NCBI RefSeq assembly: GCF_035917995.1
Contig: NZ_CP109131.1
Location: 3,472,001 to 3,536,000 of the forward strand
Direction of reading: 5' to 3'
Source: Streptosporangium sp. NBC_01755
GTDB taxonomy: Bacteria > Actinomycetota > Actinomycetes > Streptosporangiales > Streptosporangiaceae
Length of the DNA stretch: 64,000 nucleotides
Shown in pieces: positions 1 to 7,919 of this stretch (its first letter is position 1; every line of letters begins with the position of its first letter). The translations under genes were made by a program, and so were the position numbers. A model generated the notes under the pieces. It was not told the origin of the DNA and did not search any database. It was given only the letters and a program-made list of their open reading frames with translations.

Positions 1-87
1 CCGAGTGAGCGGGTGATGTCGAACAGGTACCGCCCTTCGTCCCCCCGGCCTGTCGCCGACCGAATGTCCAGGATATCTTTGGCCACC

Positions 88-726
88 ATGGAAACCCTGG
101 TCGTCGACCATCCTCTGGTGGCCCACAAGCTGACCGTGCTGCGGGACGCGAGCACGGACTCGCCCACTTTCCGGCGTCTCGCCGATGAGTTGGTGACCCT
201 GCTGGCCTACGAGGCGACCAGGCACGTCCGCGTCACCGAGTGGTCGGTACAGACGCCCGTGGCCCCCGCCAAGGGCGTGCGGCTGGCACAGCCCTACCCG
301 CTTGTGGTCCCGATCCTGCGCGCGGGACTGGGGATGCTGGAGGGCATGACCCGGCTACTGCCGACGGCCGAGGTCGGTTTCCTGGGAATGATCCGCAACG
401 AGTCCACGCTGCAGGCGGAGACCTACGCCACCCGGCTGCCCGAAGACCTCTCCGGCCGTCAGGTCTACGTGGTCGACCCGATGCTGGCCACCGGCGGCAC
501 CCTCGCCGCTGCGATCCAGTTCCTCTTCGACCGGGGCGCCGACGACGTGACCGCGCTCTGCCTGCTGGCCGCCCCCGAGGGCATCGCCTACATGGACGAG
601 GTCTTCGCAGGCAGCGGCAAGCCGATCCGCCTGGTGACCGCGGCCCTGGACGAGCGCCTGAACGAGCAGGGCTACATCGTCCCAGGGCTGGGCGACGCCG
701 GAGACCGCCTCTACGGCGTCGTCTGA
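88..726 (+). CDS. upp: Uracil phosphoribosyltransferase
   Basis: Salvage enzyme that joins uracil to PRPP to make UMP in the cytosol. The 212-residue product has the family's usual length. It carries the PRPP-binding loop ([13 protein letters not shown], near residues 130-142), the GMIRNE segment and the C-terminal [10 protein letters not shown] uracil-binding motif. I start at the ATG at 88 (METLVVDHP), which matches the usual family N-terminus. An in-frame ATG at 64 and further codons upstream would add residues not typical of the family. No strong Shine-Dalgarno sequence is visible before either. It is followed by a hairpin and then an unrelated small gene, so it looks monocistronic. Confidence 0.95.
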   Translation: METLVVDHPLVAHKLTVLRDASTDSPTFRRLADELVTLLAYEATRHVRVTEWSVQTPVAPAKGVRLAQPYPLVVPILRAGLGMLEGMTRLLPTAEVGFLGMIRNESTLQAETYATRLPEDLSGRQVYVVDPMLATGGTLAAAIQFLFDRGADDVTALCLLAAPEGIAYMDEVFAGSGKPIRLVTAALDERLNEQGYIVPGLGDAGDRLYGVV

Positions 727-768
727 GCACTCTCCGCATCGCCGCCGGCCCGAATGCTCCGGGATTTC

Positions 769-800
769 AGAACCATCCTTTTCTCTTGAAGGACGGTTCT
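769..800 (+). terminator. Hairpin after upp
   Basis: Arms agaaccatcctt and aaggacggttct pair over 12 positions with one G-T wobble around an 8-nt loop, 42 bases after the upp stop codon. The thymine run after it is short, as is usual in high-GC actinobacteria. It is the likely end of the upp transcript. Confidence 0.5.
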
Positions 801-910
801 TCTACCTGTCGATCGTTACATAAAGCTGTCGTGCGGGTACGAAGAGTCGCGAAGACATCTCTTCTGTGTCCCCGGTCCGCCGAGGCCGCGGGCGCACACC
901 AGGGAGAACC

Positions 911-1141
911 ATGAGCGAGCGAATCATCCCGGACACCGAGCCCGACCCTTACGCGGACTTCAGCGCCGCGCTCAGGGACGAGTTCTCAAAGATCCATCCG
1001 GCGACCACGGTGACCCGTTGCATAGAGGCGGCTCACTACGGAGCGCTGGAGGTCGTCGGCCACGCCCATCCGACGCTGGTCGAGCGGATCGCTCGCAAGC
1101 ACCTCGAAGTCCTCGCACTGGTCGCGAGCGAGCGCGGGTGA
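911..1141 (+). CDS. Small three-helix protein (DUF3562-like)
   Basis: A 76-residue acidic, soluble protein with no signal peptide or membrane segment. Its core (residues about 28-70, TVTRCIEAAHYGALEV then HPTLVERIARKHL) looks like a small helical bundle and resembles the 'three-helix bundle dimerization domain' proteins of actinobacteria. That family name is from memory and no function is known. The start at 911 is supported by an AGGGAGA ribosome site 3 bases upstream. It lies alone between upp and the PH-domain pair, on the same strand but about 170 bases from the next gene. The GC-rich codon use matches its neighbours, so I think it is real. Confidence 0.7.
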   Translation: MSERIIPDTEPDPYADFSAALRDEFSKIHPATTVTRCIEAAHYGALEVVGHAHPTLVERIARKHLEVLALVASERG

Positions 1142-1312
1142 CAGAGGTGACGGGTGACGAGGCGCACGGACGGGCTGGATGTGCCCCGCGAGGATTCGCA
1201 CAGGATCCTCGCGACGCGTACGAGACCGAATGAGCCGATGCGCTTTACCTCGGCACGGCCCTGGGTAATGTATATGGCGGGTGCAGTGGGTGAGTGGTAG
1301 TGGGAGGCCAAG

Positions 1313-1471
1313 GTGCAGGTCAAGAAAGTCCTATCGTATAGCGCTGTCGGTTTTGTGGCGTTTTTCCTGTTCACCCGACCAGGTGACGCAGCCAACGCTG
1401 TAAGGGGTGCCATGGACACGGTTTACACGGCGGCCGATTCTCTGGCCCAATTCGTCTCACATCTGTCATGA
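1313..1471 (+). CDS. 52-residue single-pass membrane protein
   Basis: A very short gene with a GTG start and a GGGAGG ribosome site 5-10 bases upstream. Residues about 4-20 (KKVLSYSAVGFVAFFLF) form one membrane helix preceded by two lysines, so the N-terminus is probably cytoplasmic. The remaining 30 residues are a mildly amphipathic tail. Its stop codon overlaps the start of the next gene (ATGA at 1468-1471), so the two are almost certainly translated together. The partner is a membrane protein with a bacterial PH domain, which suggests a small membrane complex. I do not recognise a named family. Confidence rests on the ribosome site, the helix and the coupling. Confidence 0.65.
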   Translation: MQVKKVLSYSAVGFVAFFLFTRPGDAANAVRGAMDTVYTAADSLAQFVSHLS

Positions 1472-1998
1472 GGCTCGTGACCCACGGGGACTCGGCTCCC
1501 TCGTCGGTCAACCGCTACCTACTCCCCCACGAACACCAGGTCATCATGGTGCGGCGCCACCCAGCCGTGCTGCTTCGCGCGGTCGCCGAGGTTTTCGGCG
1601 GCCTGATCCTCGCCGGACTGCTGAGCAAGTGGTTCGGCGACCAGGGCGGCGGCGGGGTGCTCGTCATCGTCTGGTGGGCCTGGCTGCTGTTGCTGATCCG
1701 CTTCGTCTGGAAGGTCGCGGAGTGGTCGGTCGACTACTTCGTCGTCACCTCCAAGCGCATGCTGCTCACCACCGGCTTGATCACCCGCAAGGTCGACATG
1801 ATGCCGCTCGGCAAAGTGACCGACATGAGCTTCCAGCGCTCGATCCTCGGCCGCATGTTGGGCTACGGCGAGTTCGTCCTGGAGTCGGCCGGTCAGGACC
1901 AGGCTCTGTCGAGGGTTAATTACATCCCGTACCCGGAGACCCTCTACCTGGAGGTCTGCCAGATGCTCTTCCCAGGGGGCAATGATTCGGATGATTAG
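1468..1998 (+). CDS. Membrane protein with bacterial PH domain (bPH2/DUF304)
   Basis: A 176-residue protein. Residues 15-35 (RYLLPHEHQVIMVRRHPAVLL) are the typical lead-in of bPH2 proteins. Two closely spaced membrane helices (about 33-50 and 60-80) follow, then a soluble domain with VDYFVVTSKRMLLTTGLITRKVDMMPLGKVTDM, the recognisable PH core, and ends at residue 176. Family members are membrane-anchored; their ligands are mostly unknown. The start overlaps the stop of the 52-residue membrane protein by four bases, indicating translational coupling. The next gene, an XRE regulator, begins 141 bases later and is probably separate. Confidence 0.85.
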   Translation: MRLVTHGDSAPSSVNRYLLPHEHQVIMVRRHPAVLLRAVAEVFGGLILAGLLSKWFGDQGGGGVLVIVWWAWLLLLIRFVWKVAEWSVDYFVVTSKRMLLTTGLITRKVDMMPLGKVTDMSFQRSILGRMLGYGEFVLESAGQDQALSRVNYIPYPETLYLEVCQMLFPGGNDSDD

Positions 1999-2139
1999 CG
2001 CTCTATGTCCACAATGACAGCAATGACATAGTGGCTGCCTACACTCCCTGGTGAGGATTTTTCACGCGGGGTTACCCGATTCGACTGCTTCATGCAATCA
2101 TGGCGGGAACATTGACCACCCCCCGCCCTGAGAGATCAG

Positions 2140-3498
2140 ATGCCGAGTCAGGGAACCATCGGTGACCGCGTCCGCAGGCTGCGACTGAGTAGGCGCATGT
2201 CCCAGGCCCAGCTGGCAGGACCCGACCTTTCCGACAGCTACGTCTCCCTCATCGAGTCCGGCAAGCGGACGCCGACCCCCGTGGTCGCCCGTCTGCTGGC
2301 CGAGCGACTGGGGTGCACCACCGAGTTCCTGCTGCATGGGATCGAGCCACGCCAGCGCATCGACACCGAGCTTGGTCTGCGCCACGCGGAGTTGGAGCTC
2401 CTCCACGGCGACCCGTCCGTCGCGGCGGATCGTTTCGGTGAGATCGTCAAGGTCGCCGGCGAGGAGAACGTGATGCTGGCCGCGCACGCGCGGCTCGGCC
2501 GTGCACGCGCACTGGAGGCCCAGGGCAGGGTCGGTCCGGCGCTGGAGGCGTTCGAGCGACTCCGCCGTGAGGCGGCCGCCCACCCCGAGCGCCTGGCCGA
2601 CCTGCCGCTGACGGTGGCGCTGAGCCGCTGCTACCAGCGTGCCGGAGACATCCCTCGCTCTCGCGACCTGGCCGCCCACGCGCTCAGCGAGGTCAACCGG
2701 CTGCCCCTGTCGCAGGGCGAGATCGCCGTCGAACTGGCCGCCTCCCTGATGGAGGCCGAAGCCCCCCTCGGGCCCGGCTCACAGAGCATGTCCTACGTCC
2801 GGCACGTCCTGTCGGCCAATGGCGTCCCCACCGCGGTCAACCGCATCGCGGAGATCCACGCCCTCTGGCAGGCGAGCGTCACCGCCTCCAACGGCGAGGA
2901 CTCGGCGCTGGCCGTCCGCCTCGCCGACGACGCGATCGCGACCGGACGCCCGGCACGGATGGCGTCGCAACTCGCCCTCATCGCGATGGACTGGGCACGT
3001 CTCGCCGCCTCCACGGGCGACGGGTCACTCGATGAGGCCCACGAGCTCGCGACCGGCGCCAGCGAGGTCTTCGCGGCGCTCCCCGAGCGCATCCACGAGT
3101 ACGTCAGGAGCATCGTCGTACTCGCCCAGGTCCGGCTGGCGACCGGCGACGTTCAGGGTGCGGCGGGTCTGGCCAGAACCGCCCTCGATCTGCCGGGCGG
3201 CCAGGCGGGCGCCATCGGGGCGACCGCGCAGCTGGTTCTCGCCCGGATCGCGCTGGCCGACGGCCGAAGCGGCGTCATGACCGTCCTGAACACCGCCAGA
3301 CAGTTGCTGAACGGCGTCCGGTACGAGCTTTCCGGTCCCGACCGGAAGGCCGCGCGAGTCTGGCGTGACCTCGGGGACCTGTACGGCCAGGTCGGTGCAC
3401 GTGATGACCAGACCAGCGCGTATCGTAGGGCTCTCGAAACCGCTGGCGTGCGTGATGCGCTGGTGGGCGTGACCGTCGACTCGGCTCTGGTCCGGTAA
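2140..3498 (+). CDS. XRE-family regulator with TPR-like repeats
   Basis: A 452-residue protein. Residues 8-65 form a helix-turn-helix (IGDRVRRLRLSRRMSQAQLAG, then SYVSLIESGKRTPTP). The remaining 380 residues are alanine- and leucine-rich helices with the spacing of tetratricopeptide repeats (for example GRARALEAQGRVGPALEAFERLR). This layout is common in actinomycete regulators that sense a peptide or protein through the helical repeats. No ligand or target is evident. It stands alone, with a gap of about 140 bases before it and 109 after it. The ATG at 2140 directly precedes the HTH and fits the family start. Confidence 0.85.
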   Translation: MPSQGTIGDRVRRLRLSRRMSQAQLAGPDLSDSYVSLIESGKRTPTPVVARLLAERLGCTTEFLLHGIEPRQRIDTELGLRHAELELLHGDPSVAADRFGEIVKVAGEENVMLAAHARLGRARALEAQGRVGPALEAFERLRREAAAHPERLADLPLTVALSRCYQRAGDIPRSRDLAAHALSEVNRLPLSQGEIAVELAASLMEAEAPLGPGSQSMSYVRHVLSANGVPTAVNRIAEIHALWQASVTASNGEDSALAVRLADDAIATGRPARMASQLALIAMDWARLAASTGDGSLDEAHELATGASEVFAALPERIHEYVRSIVVLAQVRLATGDVQGAAGLARTALDLPGGQAGAIGATAQLVLARIALADGRSGVMTVLNTARQLLNGVRYELSGPDRKAARVWRDLGDLYGQVGARDDQTSAYRRALETAGVRDALVGVTVDSALVR

Positions 3499-3526
3499 GG
3501 CCGGTTTCGCTTAAAAGGTTCCAGAT

Positions 3527-3556
3527 TTGTTTTCGCACCTCTGGAATAACTAGGGT
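3527..3556 (+). promoter_or_regulatory. Candidate promoter of the GntR gene
   Basis: TTGTTT (3527-3532) and TAGGGT (3551-3556) are separated by 18 bases and lie just before the inverted repeat that precedes the GntR-family gene. The match to the actinobacterial housekeeping consensus is fair, not strong. Confidence 0.45.
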
Positions 3557-3558
3557 CT

Positions 3559-3587
3559 ACCAGTCATTGATTCATAGGATGATTGGT
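3559..3587 (+). promoter_or_regulatory. Inverted repeat, likely FadR/GntR operator
   Basis: accagtcat and atgattggt are inverted copies (8 of 9 positions) with an 11-base spacer, between the candidate -10 box and the start of the GntR-family regulator. Autoregulation is the simplest reading. Confidence 0.45.
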
Positions 3588-3607
3588 TTCTCCGGAGGAG
3601 GCGGACG

Positions 3608-4306
3608 GTGAGTCTGCGTACGGCGCAGCGAGCATCCCTCGTCGACCAAGTGATCGATCAACTCAGGGAGCAGATCACTTCTAACTCCTGGCAGATGCAC
3701 GCGAAGATCCCTACCGAGACCGTGCTCGCCGAACAGCTCGGGGTCGGTCGCAACACCGTGCGCGAAGCGGTGCGGGCGCTCACACACGCCGGCCTGCTGG
3801 AGTGCCGCCAGGGTGACGGGACCTACGTTCGCGCCACGAGCGAGCTCTCCGGGGCCATGCTGCGGCGGCTACGCTCCGCCGAGCAGCTTGAGATCCTGGA
3901 GGTGCGGCGTGCGCTGGAGGTGGAGGCCGCCAGGCTCGCCGCCACCAGGCGCACCGACGCCGACATCGTCGCAATCGAGGCGGCGCTGGCCGAGCGGGAT
4001 CATGCCTGGGAACTGGGCGAACCCAACGCGTTCGTCGAGGCCGACCTGGCCTTCCACATCGCGGTGGTCCGTGCCACCCACAACCTGGTGCTGATCGAGC
4101 TCTACGAGGACTTCTCGGCGGCGCTGCGTGCCAGCATCACCGCCGCGGGCACCTCGCTGAGCAGCACCCTGAACACCACCTACATCCCGCACGACGCCAT
4201 CGCCCGCGCCATTTCCGCCGGTGACGCCGCCGCCGCCGAACACGCGGGACACGCGTGCATGGAGCACATCCTGATCGCCCTGACGGATGAGGGTCTCTCC
4301 GCCTGA
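3608..4306 (+). CDS. GntR-family (FadR/FCD subgroup) transcriptional regulator
   Basis: A 232-residue DNA-binding regulator. Residues 12-75 are the winged helix of the GntR family (IPTETVLAEQLGVGRNTVREAVRAL, then GDGTYV). Residues 90-225 are the all-helical FCD ligand domain with metal-site-like residues (EADLAFHIAVV, HDAIARAI). FCD regulators usually respond to organic acids or sugar acids, but no catabolic operon adjoins this one, so the ligand cannot be guessed. The GTG start has a very strong GGAGGAGG site upstream. An inverted repeat and candidate promoter lie in front of it. It converges on a sliding-clamp gene across a shared hairpin. Confidence 0.9.
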   Translation: MSLRTAQRASLVDQVIDQLREQITSNSWQMHAKIPTETVLAEQLGVGRNTVREAVRALTHAGLLECRQGDGTYVRATSELSGAMLRRLRSAEQLEILEVRRALEVEAARLAATRRTDADIVAIEAALAERDHAWELGEPNAFVEADLAFHIAVVRATHNLVLIELYEDFSAALRASITAAGTSLSSTLNTTYIPHDAIARAISAGDAAAAEHAGHACMEHILIALTDEGLSA

Positions 4307-4337
4307 TATCTCCCGCCCATCCTTCTCACAGTGCGGG

Positions 4338-4365
4338 GCCCCGCCCACCGGCCGGTGGGCGGGGC
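4338..4365. terminator. Bidirectional terminator between GntR gene and clamp paralogue
   Basis: A 13-bp perfect stem (gccccgcccaccg / cggtgggcggggc) around a two-base centre lies between two convergent genes that end at 4306 and 4376. It can serve both strands. Confidence 0.75.
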
Positions 4366-4375
4366 GTGGAAGCGC

Positions 4376-5473
4376 TCAGGTCAGGCGCAGGGACATCACG
4401 AGGTAGCGAAAAGTGGGGTCGGCACCGCCGGGAACCTCGGTGATGAGGGCCGGGCGACTCGGCGACTCCATGTTGAGCCGGACGAACTCGGTCTCGACAC
4501 CGCTCAGGCCGTCGAGCAGGAAGTGGGACTGGAAGGCGATCTGAATGTCGTCGCCGGACAGCTCCGCGGCGACGACCTCGGTGCCGCGGCCGATGTCGCC
4601 GCCACCCGCCTGGATGAGAACCTGCCCCTGACCGAAGGAGAGCCGGACCGCGGTGTTGCGCTCGGCGACCAGCGCGACCCGCTTGATCGCGTCGATGAAC
4701 GGGGCCACCCGCAGATCGGCCCTGATCGACCAGTCGTCGGTCAGCCGCGCGCGGTAGTCGATGAACTGCTCGTCGAGCAGGCGGACGGTGGTTGACCTGC
4801 CCACGCTCTCGAAACCGGCGATGCCGTCGCCCAGCGCCACGGACACCTCGCCACCGCGCATCGATTTGGCCACCTCGACGAGCACCCGCGCGGGCACCAT
4901 GGCGGCGGCCGTGGTACCCGGCCGCTCGGGGCGCCAGCCGAACTCCCTGGCCGCGATGCGGTAGCGGTCGGTGGCGGCCATGGTCACGTCGTCGCCGGAG
5001 ATGTCGACCCGGATGCCGGTCAGCATGGGGAGGGTCTCGTCGCGGCTGGCCGCCGGAGCCACCTGGCCGACCGCGGCCGCAAAGATCCCACCGCCGACAG
5101 CACCGATCTTGGGCGGCATCTTGGGGAGGGAGGGAAAATCGTCAACCGGCATGGTCAACAGGCCGAACTCCGCGCTGTCGCAGGTCAGAACCGCCTCGGA
5201 ACCGCTGGTGGCGACCTCCACCACGTCGCCGGGCAGGCTGCGGGTGATCTCCGCGAGAATCCGGCCCGGAATCAGTGCCCTGCCGGGCTCCGCCACGACG
5301 GCCTCGATCGAAACGCGAGCGGAGACATCGTAGTCGAAGACCGACAGCACGAGATCGTCGTCGGCCTCCAGAAGCAGGCCGGAGAGCACGGGAATGGCCG
5401 GTCGGCTCGGCAGCACCCGGGCCACCCAGGCCACCGCGTCGGCCAGGACATCACGGTTCACCCGGAACTTCAC
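4376..5473 (-). CDS. Second DNA polymerase III beta subunit (sliding clamp paralogue)
   Basis: The 365-residue product is a full-length beta clamp with the three expected domains and starts VKFRVNRDVLADAVAWVARVLP, closely parallel to the dnaN product encoded at 56 kb. Conserved pieces include FDYDVSA, LLTMPVDDFPSLP, LPMLTGIRVD, ATDRYRIA and RVALVAERNTAVRLSF. The C-terminus (RYLVMSLRLT) keeps the hydrophobic MxxRL tail that closes the protein-binding pocket. I start at the GTG at 5473, with an AAGGGA site; the frame is open further upstream. Canonical dnaN lies next to oriC in the same window, so this is a paralogue. It could load at repair forks or with an alternative polymerase; that is inference. 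Confidence 0.9.
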   Translation of the reverse strand: MKFRVNRDVLADAVAWVARVLPSRPAIPVLSGLLLEADDDLVLSVFDYDVSARVSIEAVVAEPGRALIPGRILAEITRSLPGDVVEVATSGSEAVLTCDSAEFGLLTMPVDDFPSLPKMPPKIGAVGGGIFAAAVGQVAPAASRDETLPMLTGIRVDISGDDVTMAATDRYRIAAREFGWRPERPGTTAAAMVPARVLVEVAKSMRGGEVSVALGDGIAGFESVGRSTTVRLLDEQFIDYRARLTDDWSIRADLRVAPFIDAIKRVALVAERNTAVRLSFGQGQVLIQAGGGDIGRGTEVVAAELSGDDIQIAFQSHFLLDGLSGVETEFVRLNMESPSRPALITEVPGGADPTFRYLVMSLRLT

Positions 5474-5577
5474 CTGATCATCCCTTCGTCCCGAACGGCA
5501 CCGCCACGTGCGGAAACCGTCCTTCGACAGCACGTTATCCGCCAAGACCGACAGAACAGGGCCCGGGCCTGGGGAAA

Positions 5578-6237
5578 TCAGCCTCGGGCGGCGTTGAGAT
5601 AGGTCAGGACGGCGAGCACACGACGGTTGTCGTCGTCGGAGGGGGCAAGGTCGAGCTTGGCGAAGATGCCGGCCGTGTGCTTGCCGACCGCGCTCTCGCT
5701 GAGGAACAGGCGTTGGGAGATGGCCGCGTTGGAGCGGCCCTCGGCCATCAGCTCCAGCACCTCGCGCTCGCGCGGGGTCAGCGCGCCGAGCGGCTGGTGG
5801 CGGACAGTGCTGGCCAGCAGCTTGGCGATCACCTCCGGGTCCATCGCGGTGCCTCCCGCGGCGACCCGGCGGACCGCGTCGACGAACTGCTCGGAGTTGA
5901 AGACCCGGTCCTTGAGGAGGTAGCCGACCGCTCCCGAGCCGTCGGCCAGGAGCTCGCGCGCGTACAGCTGCTCGACGTGCTGGGACAGGACGAGCACCGG
6001 CAGACCGGGGACGGCCCCGCGCGCCGCCAGCGCGGCCTGGAGCCCCTCGTCGGTGAAGGTGGGCGGGAGGCGCACGTCGACCACCGCCACGTCGGGCTGG
6101 AGCTCGATCAGCGCCTTCAGCAGTTCGGGCCCGGACTCGACCGCTGCCACGACCTCGAAGTCATGCGCCTGGAGCAGGTGGACCAGACCGTCTCGCAGGA
6201 GGTACAGGTCCTCGGCGATAACGACTCGGAGACTCAT
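5578..6237 (-). CDS. NarL/LuxR-family response regulator
   Basis: A 219-residue two-component response regulator. The receiver domain (residues 1-120) has the acidic pair ED near residue 9, the phospho-acceptor Asp in VAVVDVRLP near residue 54 and the Lys in LLKDR. A LuxR-type helix-turn-helix (LTPREREVLELMAEG, then ESAVGKHTAGIFAKLDL) forms the C-terminus. Its ATG (6237) overlaps the stop of the histidine kinase gene by four bases, so the pair is co-translated. The neighbouring divergent ABC exporter is the probable target, as in many DesKR/LiaRS-type drug- or envelope-stress modules. Confidence 0.92.
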   Translation of the reverse strand: MSLRVVIAEDLYLLRDGLVHLLQAHDFEVVAAVESGPELLKALIELQPDVAVVDVRLPPTFTDEGLQAALAARGAVPGLPVLVLSQHVEQLYARELLADGSGAVGYLLKDRVFNSEQFVDAVRRVAAGGTAMDPEVIAKLLASTVRHQPLGALTPREREVLELMAEGRSNAAISQRLFLSESAVGKHTAGIFAKLDLAPSDDDNRRVLAVLTYLNAARG

Positions 6238-7763
6238 CGGCCCAACCATAGGCGGGCCGGCCCGACCTCCGCCAACCGTTGCCGGCGGGAGTGCATCACG
6301 GGGATGAGCATGCCCGCGGCGTACATGGACAGGCCCAGCAGGATATTGAAGACGATCAGCGGCCACTGCACGGGCTCGGGCAGGTAGAGCGCGAGGAACC
6401 AGCTGAGGTGCTCGGTGTCGATGAGCTTCATGACCATCGTCACCAGCCCCTGCGGGAAGAGCGGGAGCCAGCCGAGCCCCCAGCAGATCCCGACGATGAT
6501 GGCCTTTCCACGGGGCAGGGACTTGCTGTCGGTGCGTTTCTCGGCGAGCGCGTTGGGCAGGTCGAACGTGGCCGTGGTCGGGCCACCGCGCGGGCTGCTG
6601 ACCGCGAGCACCCCGTCGAAGGCCGCCAGCCTGCGCTCGATGCCTCGCAGGCCGCTGCCCAGGGAGGGGTCGGCCCCCCCGGAACCGTCGTCGGTGACCA
6701 CGACCCGCAGCGCGTGGTCATTGCCGCTGATGTCGATCCATGCCCGCTCGGCGCCACCGTGACGGGCCGCGTTGGTGAGCAGCTCGCTGATCGAGAAGTA
6801 GGTGGCCGACTCGACGGGCGAGTCCGGGCGGGTGTCCAGGTCCACGGTGACCGTGACCTTCAACGGGCTGTCCAGCGCCAGAGCGCGCACCGCGTCGCCG
6901 AGGCCACGCTCGGCCAGGACCGGCGGGTGGATGCCCCTGACCAGGTCGCGCAGCTCGACGAGCGCGGCGGAGGATGCCTCCCTGACCTTGCCGAGCAGGG
7001 CCTTGGCCGCGGCCGGGTCCTTGTCCATCAGCTCCTCGACCGCGCCCAGCGTCATGCCCATCGCGACGAGCCTCGCCTGCGCGCCGTCGTGCAGGTCACG
7101 CTCGATCCGCCGCAGCTCGGCCGACTGGGAGTCGACGGTCGCCAGGCGCGCCTGGTCGAGCCGCTGGATCCGCGCCGCGAGCACGGACTTGGCGGTGGGA
7201 GAGAGCAGCAGGCAGTTCCACCACGCGTACCCCCGCAGCAGGCGGGGCGTCGCGACCAGTGCGACGGCGGCGGCGCATCCCAGAGCCAGGGGCACGGTCA
7301 CCGGGACGGCGAACCGGGACGCCAGGACGGCGCCTCCCGCCAGGCTGAGGGGTAGCAGCAACAGAGCGGCACCGATCACCGGATTGAGGAACAGCCAGAC
7401 CCCGTCCCGCCAGGTGGCCGGGTCGCCCATCATCCACTTCCAGCGGTTGTTCCAGTCGGGCCAGCGCGGCGTCTTGTAGAGCTGGCGCTCGTAGCGGTAC
7501 CAGCCGTCGGGCTGGGGCCGAGACGGCAGTGGCGGCGGCAGGTAGGGAGCCTGCACCGCGGTCCCGAGCCACCTGCCGGTCAACCTTCTGGCGAGCGCCG
7601 TACGGTGCCTGATCAGCTGGACCAGCGAGGGGAACATGAAGACCATCCCCAGCCCGAACGTCAGCACGAACGCGACCAGGGTCAGCGCCACCAGCACGGC
7701 GTCCGCCAGCGCCATCGCTCCCAGAGCCAGTGCCCTGCCGACCGCCACCGCGTACGTTCTCAT
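6234..7763 (-). CDS. Sensor histidine kinase with 'putative sensor' domain and C-terminal membrane pair
   Basis: A 509-residue kinase of the NarL-partner (HisKA_3) class. Residues 1-185 contain several membrane helices and the WYRYE/WWNCLLLSP features of the actinobacterial 'Sensor' domain. The phospho-acceptor is His225 in ERDLHDGAQARL. The ATPase has the N-box ELLTNAARHGG (about 328-337) and a G-box DDGSGGADPSLGSGLRGI (about 358-375). Unusually, the catalytic domain is followed by two more hydrophobic segments, about residues 421-445 and 468-489, placing the kinase core between membrane regions. It is coupled to the downstream response regulator and divergent from an ABC-2 exporter. Confidence 0.92.
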   Translation of the reverse strand: MRTYAVAVGRALALGAMALADAVLVALTLVAFVLTFGLGMVFMFPSLVQLIRHRTALARRLTGRWLGTAVQAPYLPPPLPSRPQPDGWYRYERQLYKTPRWPDWNNRWKWMMGDPATWRDGVWLFLNPVIGAALLLLPLSLAGGAVLASRFAVPVTVPLALGCAAAVALVATPRLLRGYAWWNCLLLSPTAKSVLAARIQRLDQARLATVDSQSAELRRIERDLHDGAQARLVAMGMTLGAVEELMDKDPAAAKALLGKVREASSAALVELRDLVRGIHPPVLAERGLGDAVRALALDSPLKVTVTVDLDTRPDSPVESATYFSISELLTNAARHGGAERAWIDISGNDHALRVVVTDDGSGGADPSLGSGLRGIERRLAAFDGVLAVSSPRGGPTTATFDLPNALAEKRTDSKSLPRGKAIIVGICWGLGWLPLFPQGLVTMVMKLIDTEHLSWFLALYLPEPVQWPLIVFNILLGLSMYAAGMLIPVMHSRRQRLAEVGPARLWLGR

Positions 7764-7919
7764 GGGTCAAGTGTCGGCGATCCGGCCCGGACCTGCCCAG
7801 TGGTGGTGAACGCCGTCCGGGGGTGGAGGTAGCCACACCGCCTTCGGGTGCCTGGCCTGCCCCCTCCGGGGACCCAGACGGATTCTCCCCGCACGGCACG
7901 GCTCCTAGCGTCGGTGAGC

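Noticed and set aside
6238..6366. A 43-residue extension of the response regulator
   Set aside because: It runs into the kinase gene in another frame; ATG 6237 gives the standard receiver start and an ATGA overlap.
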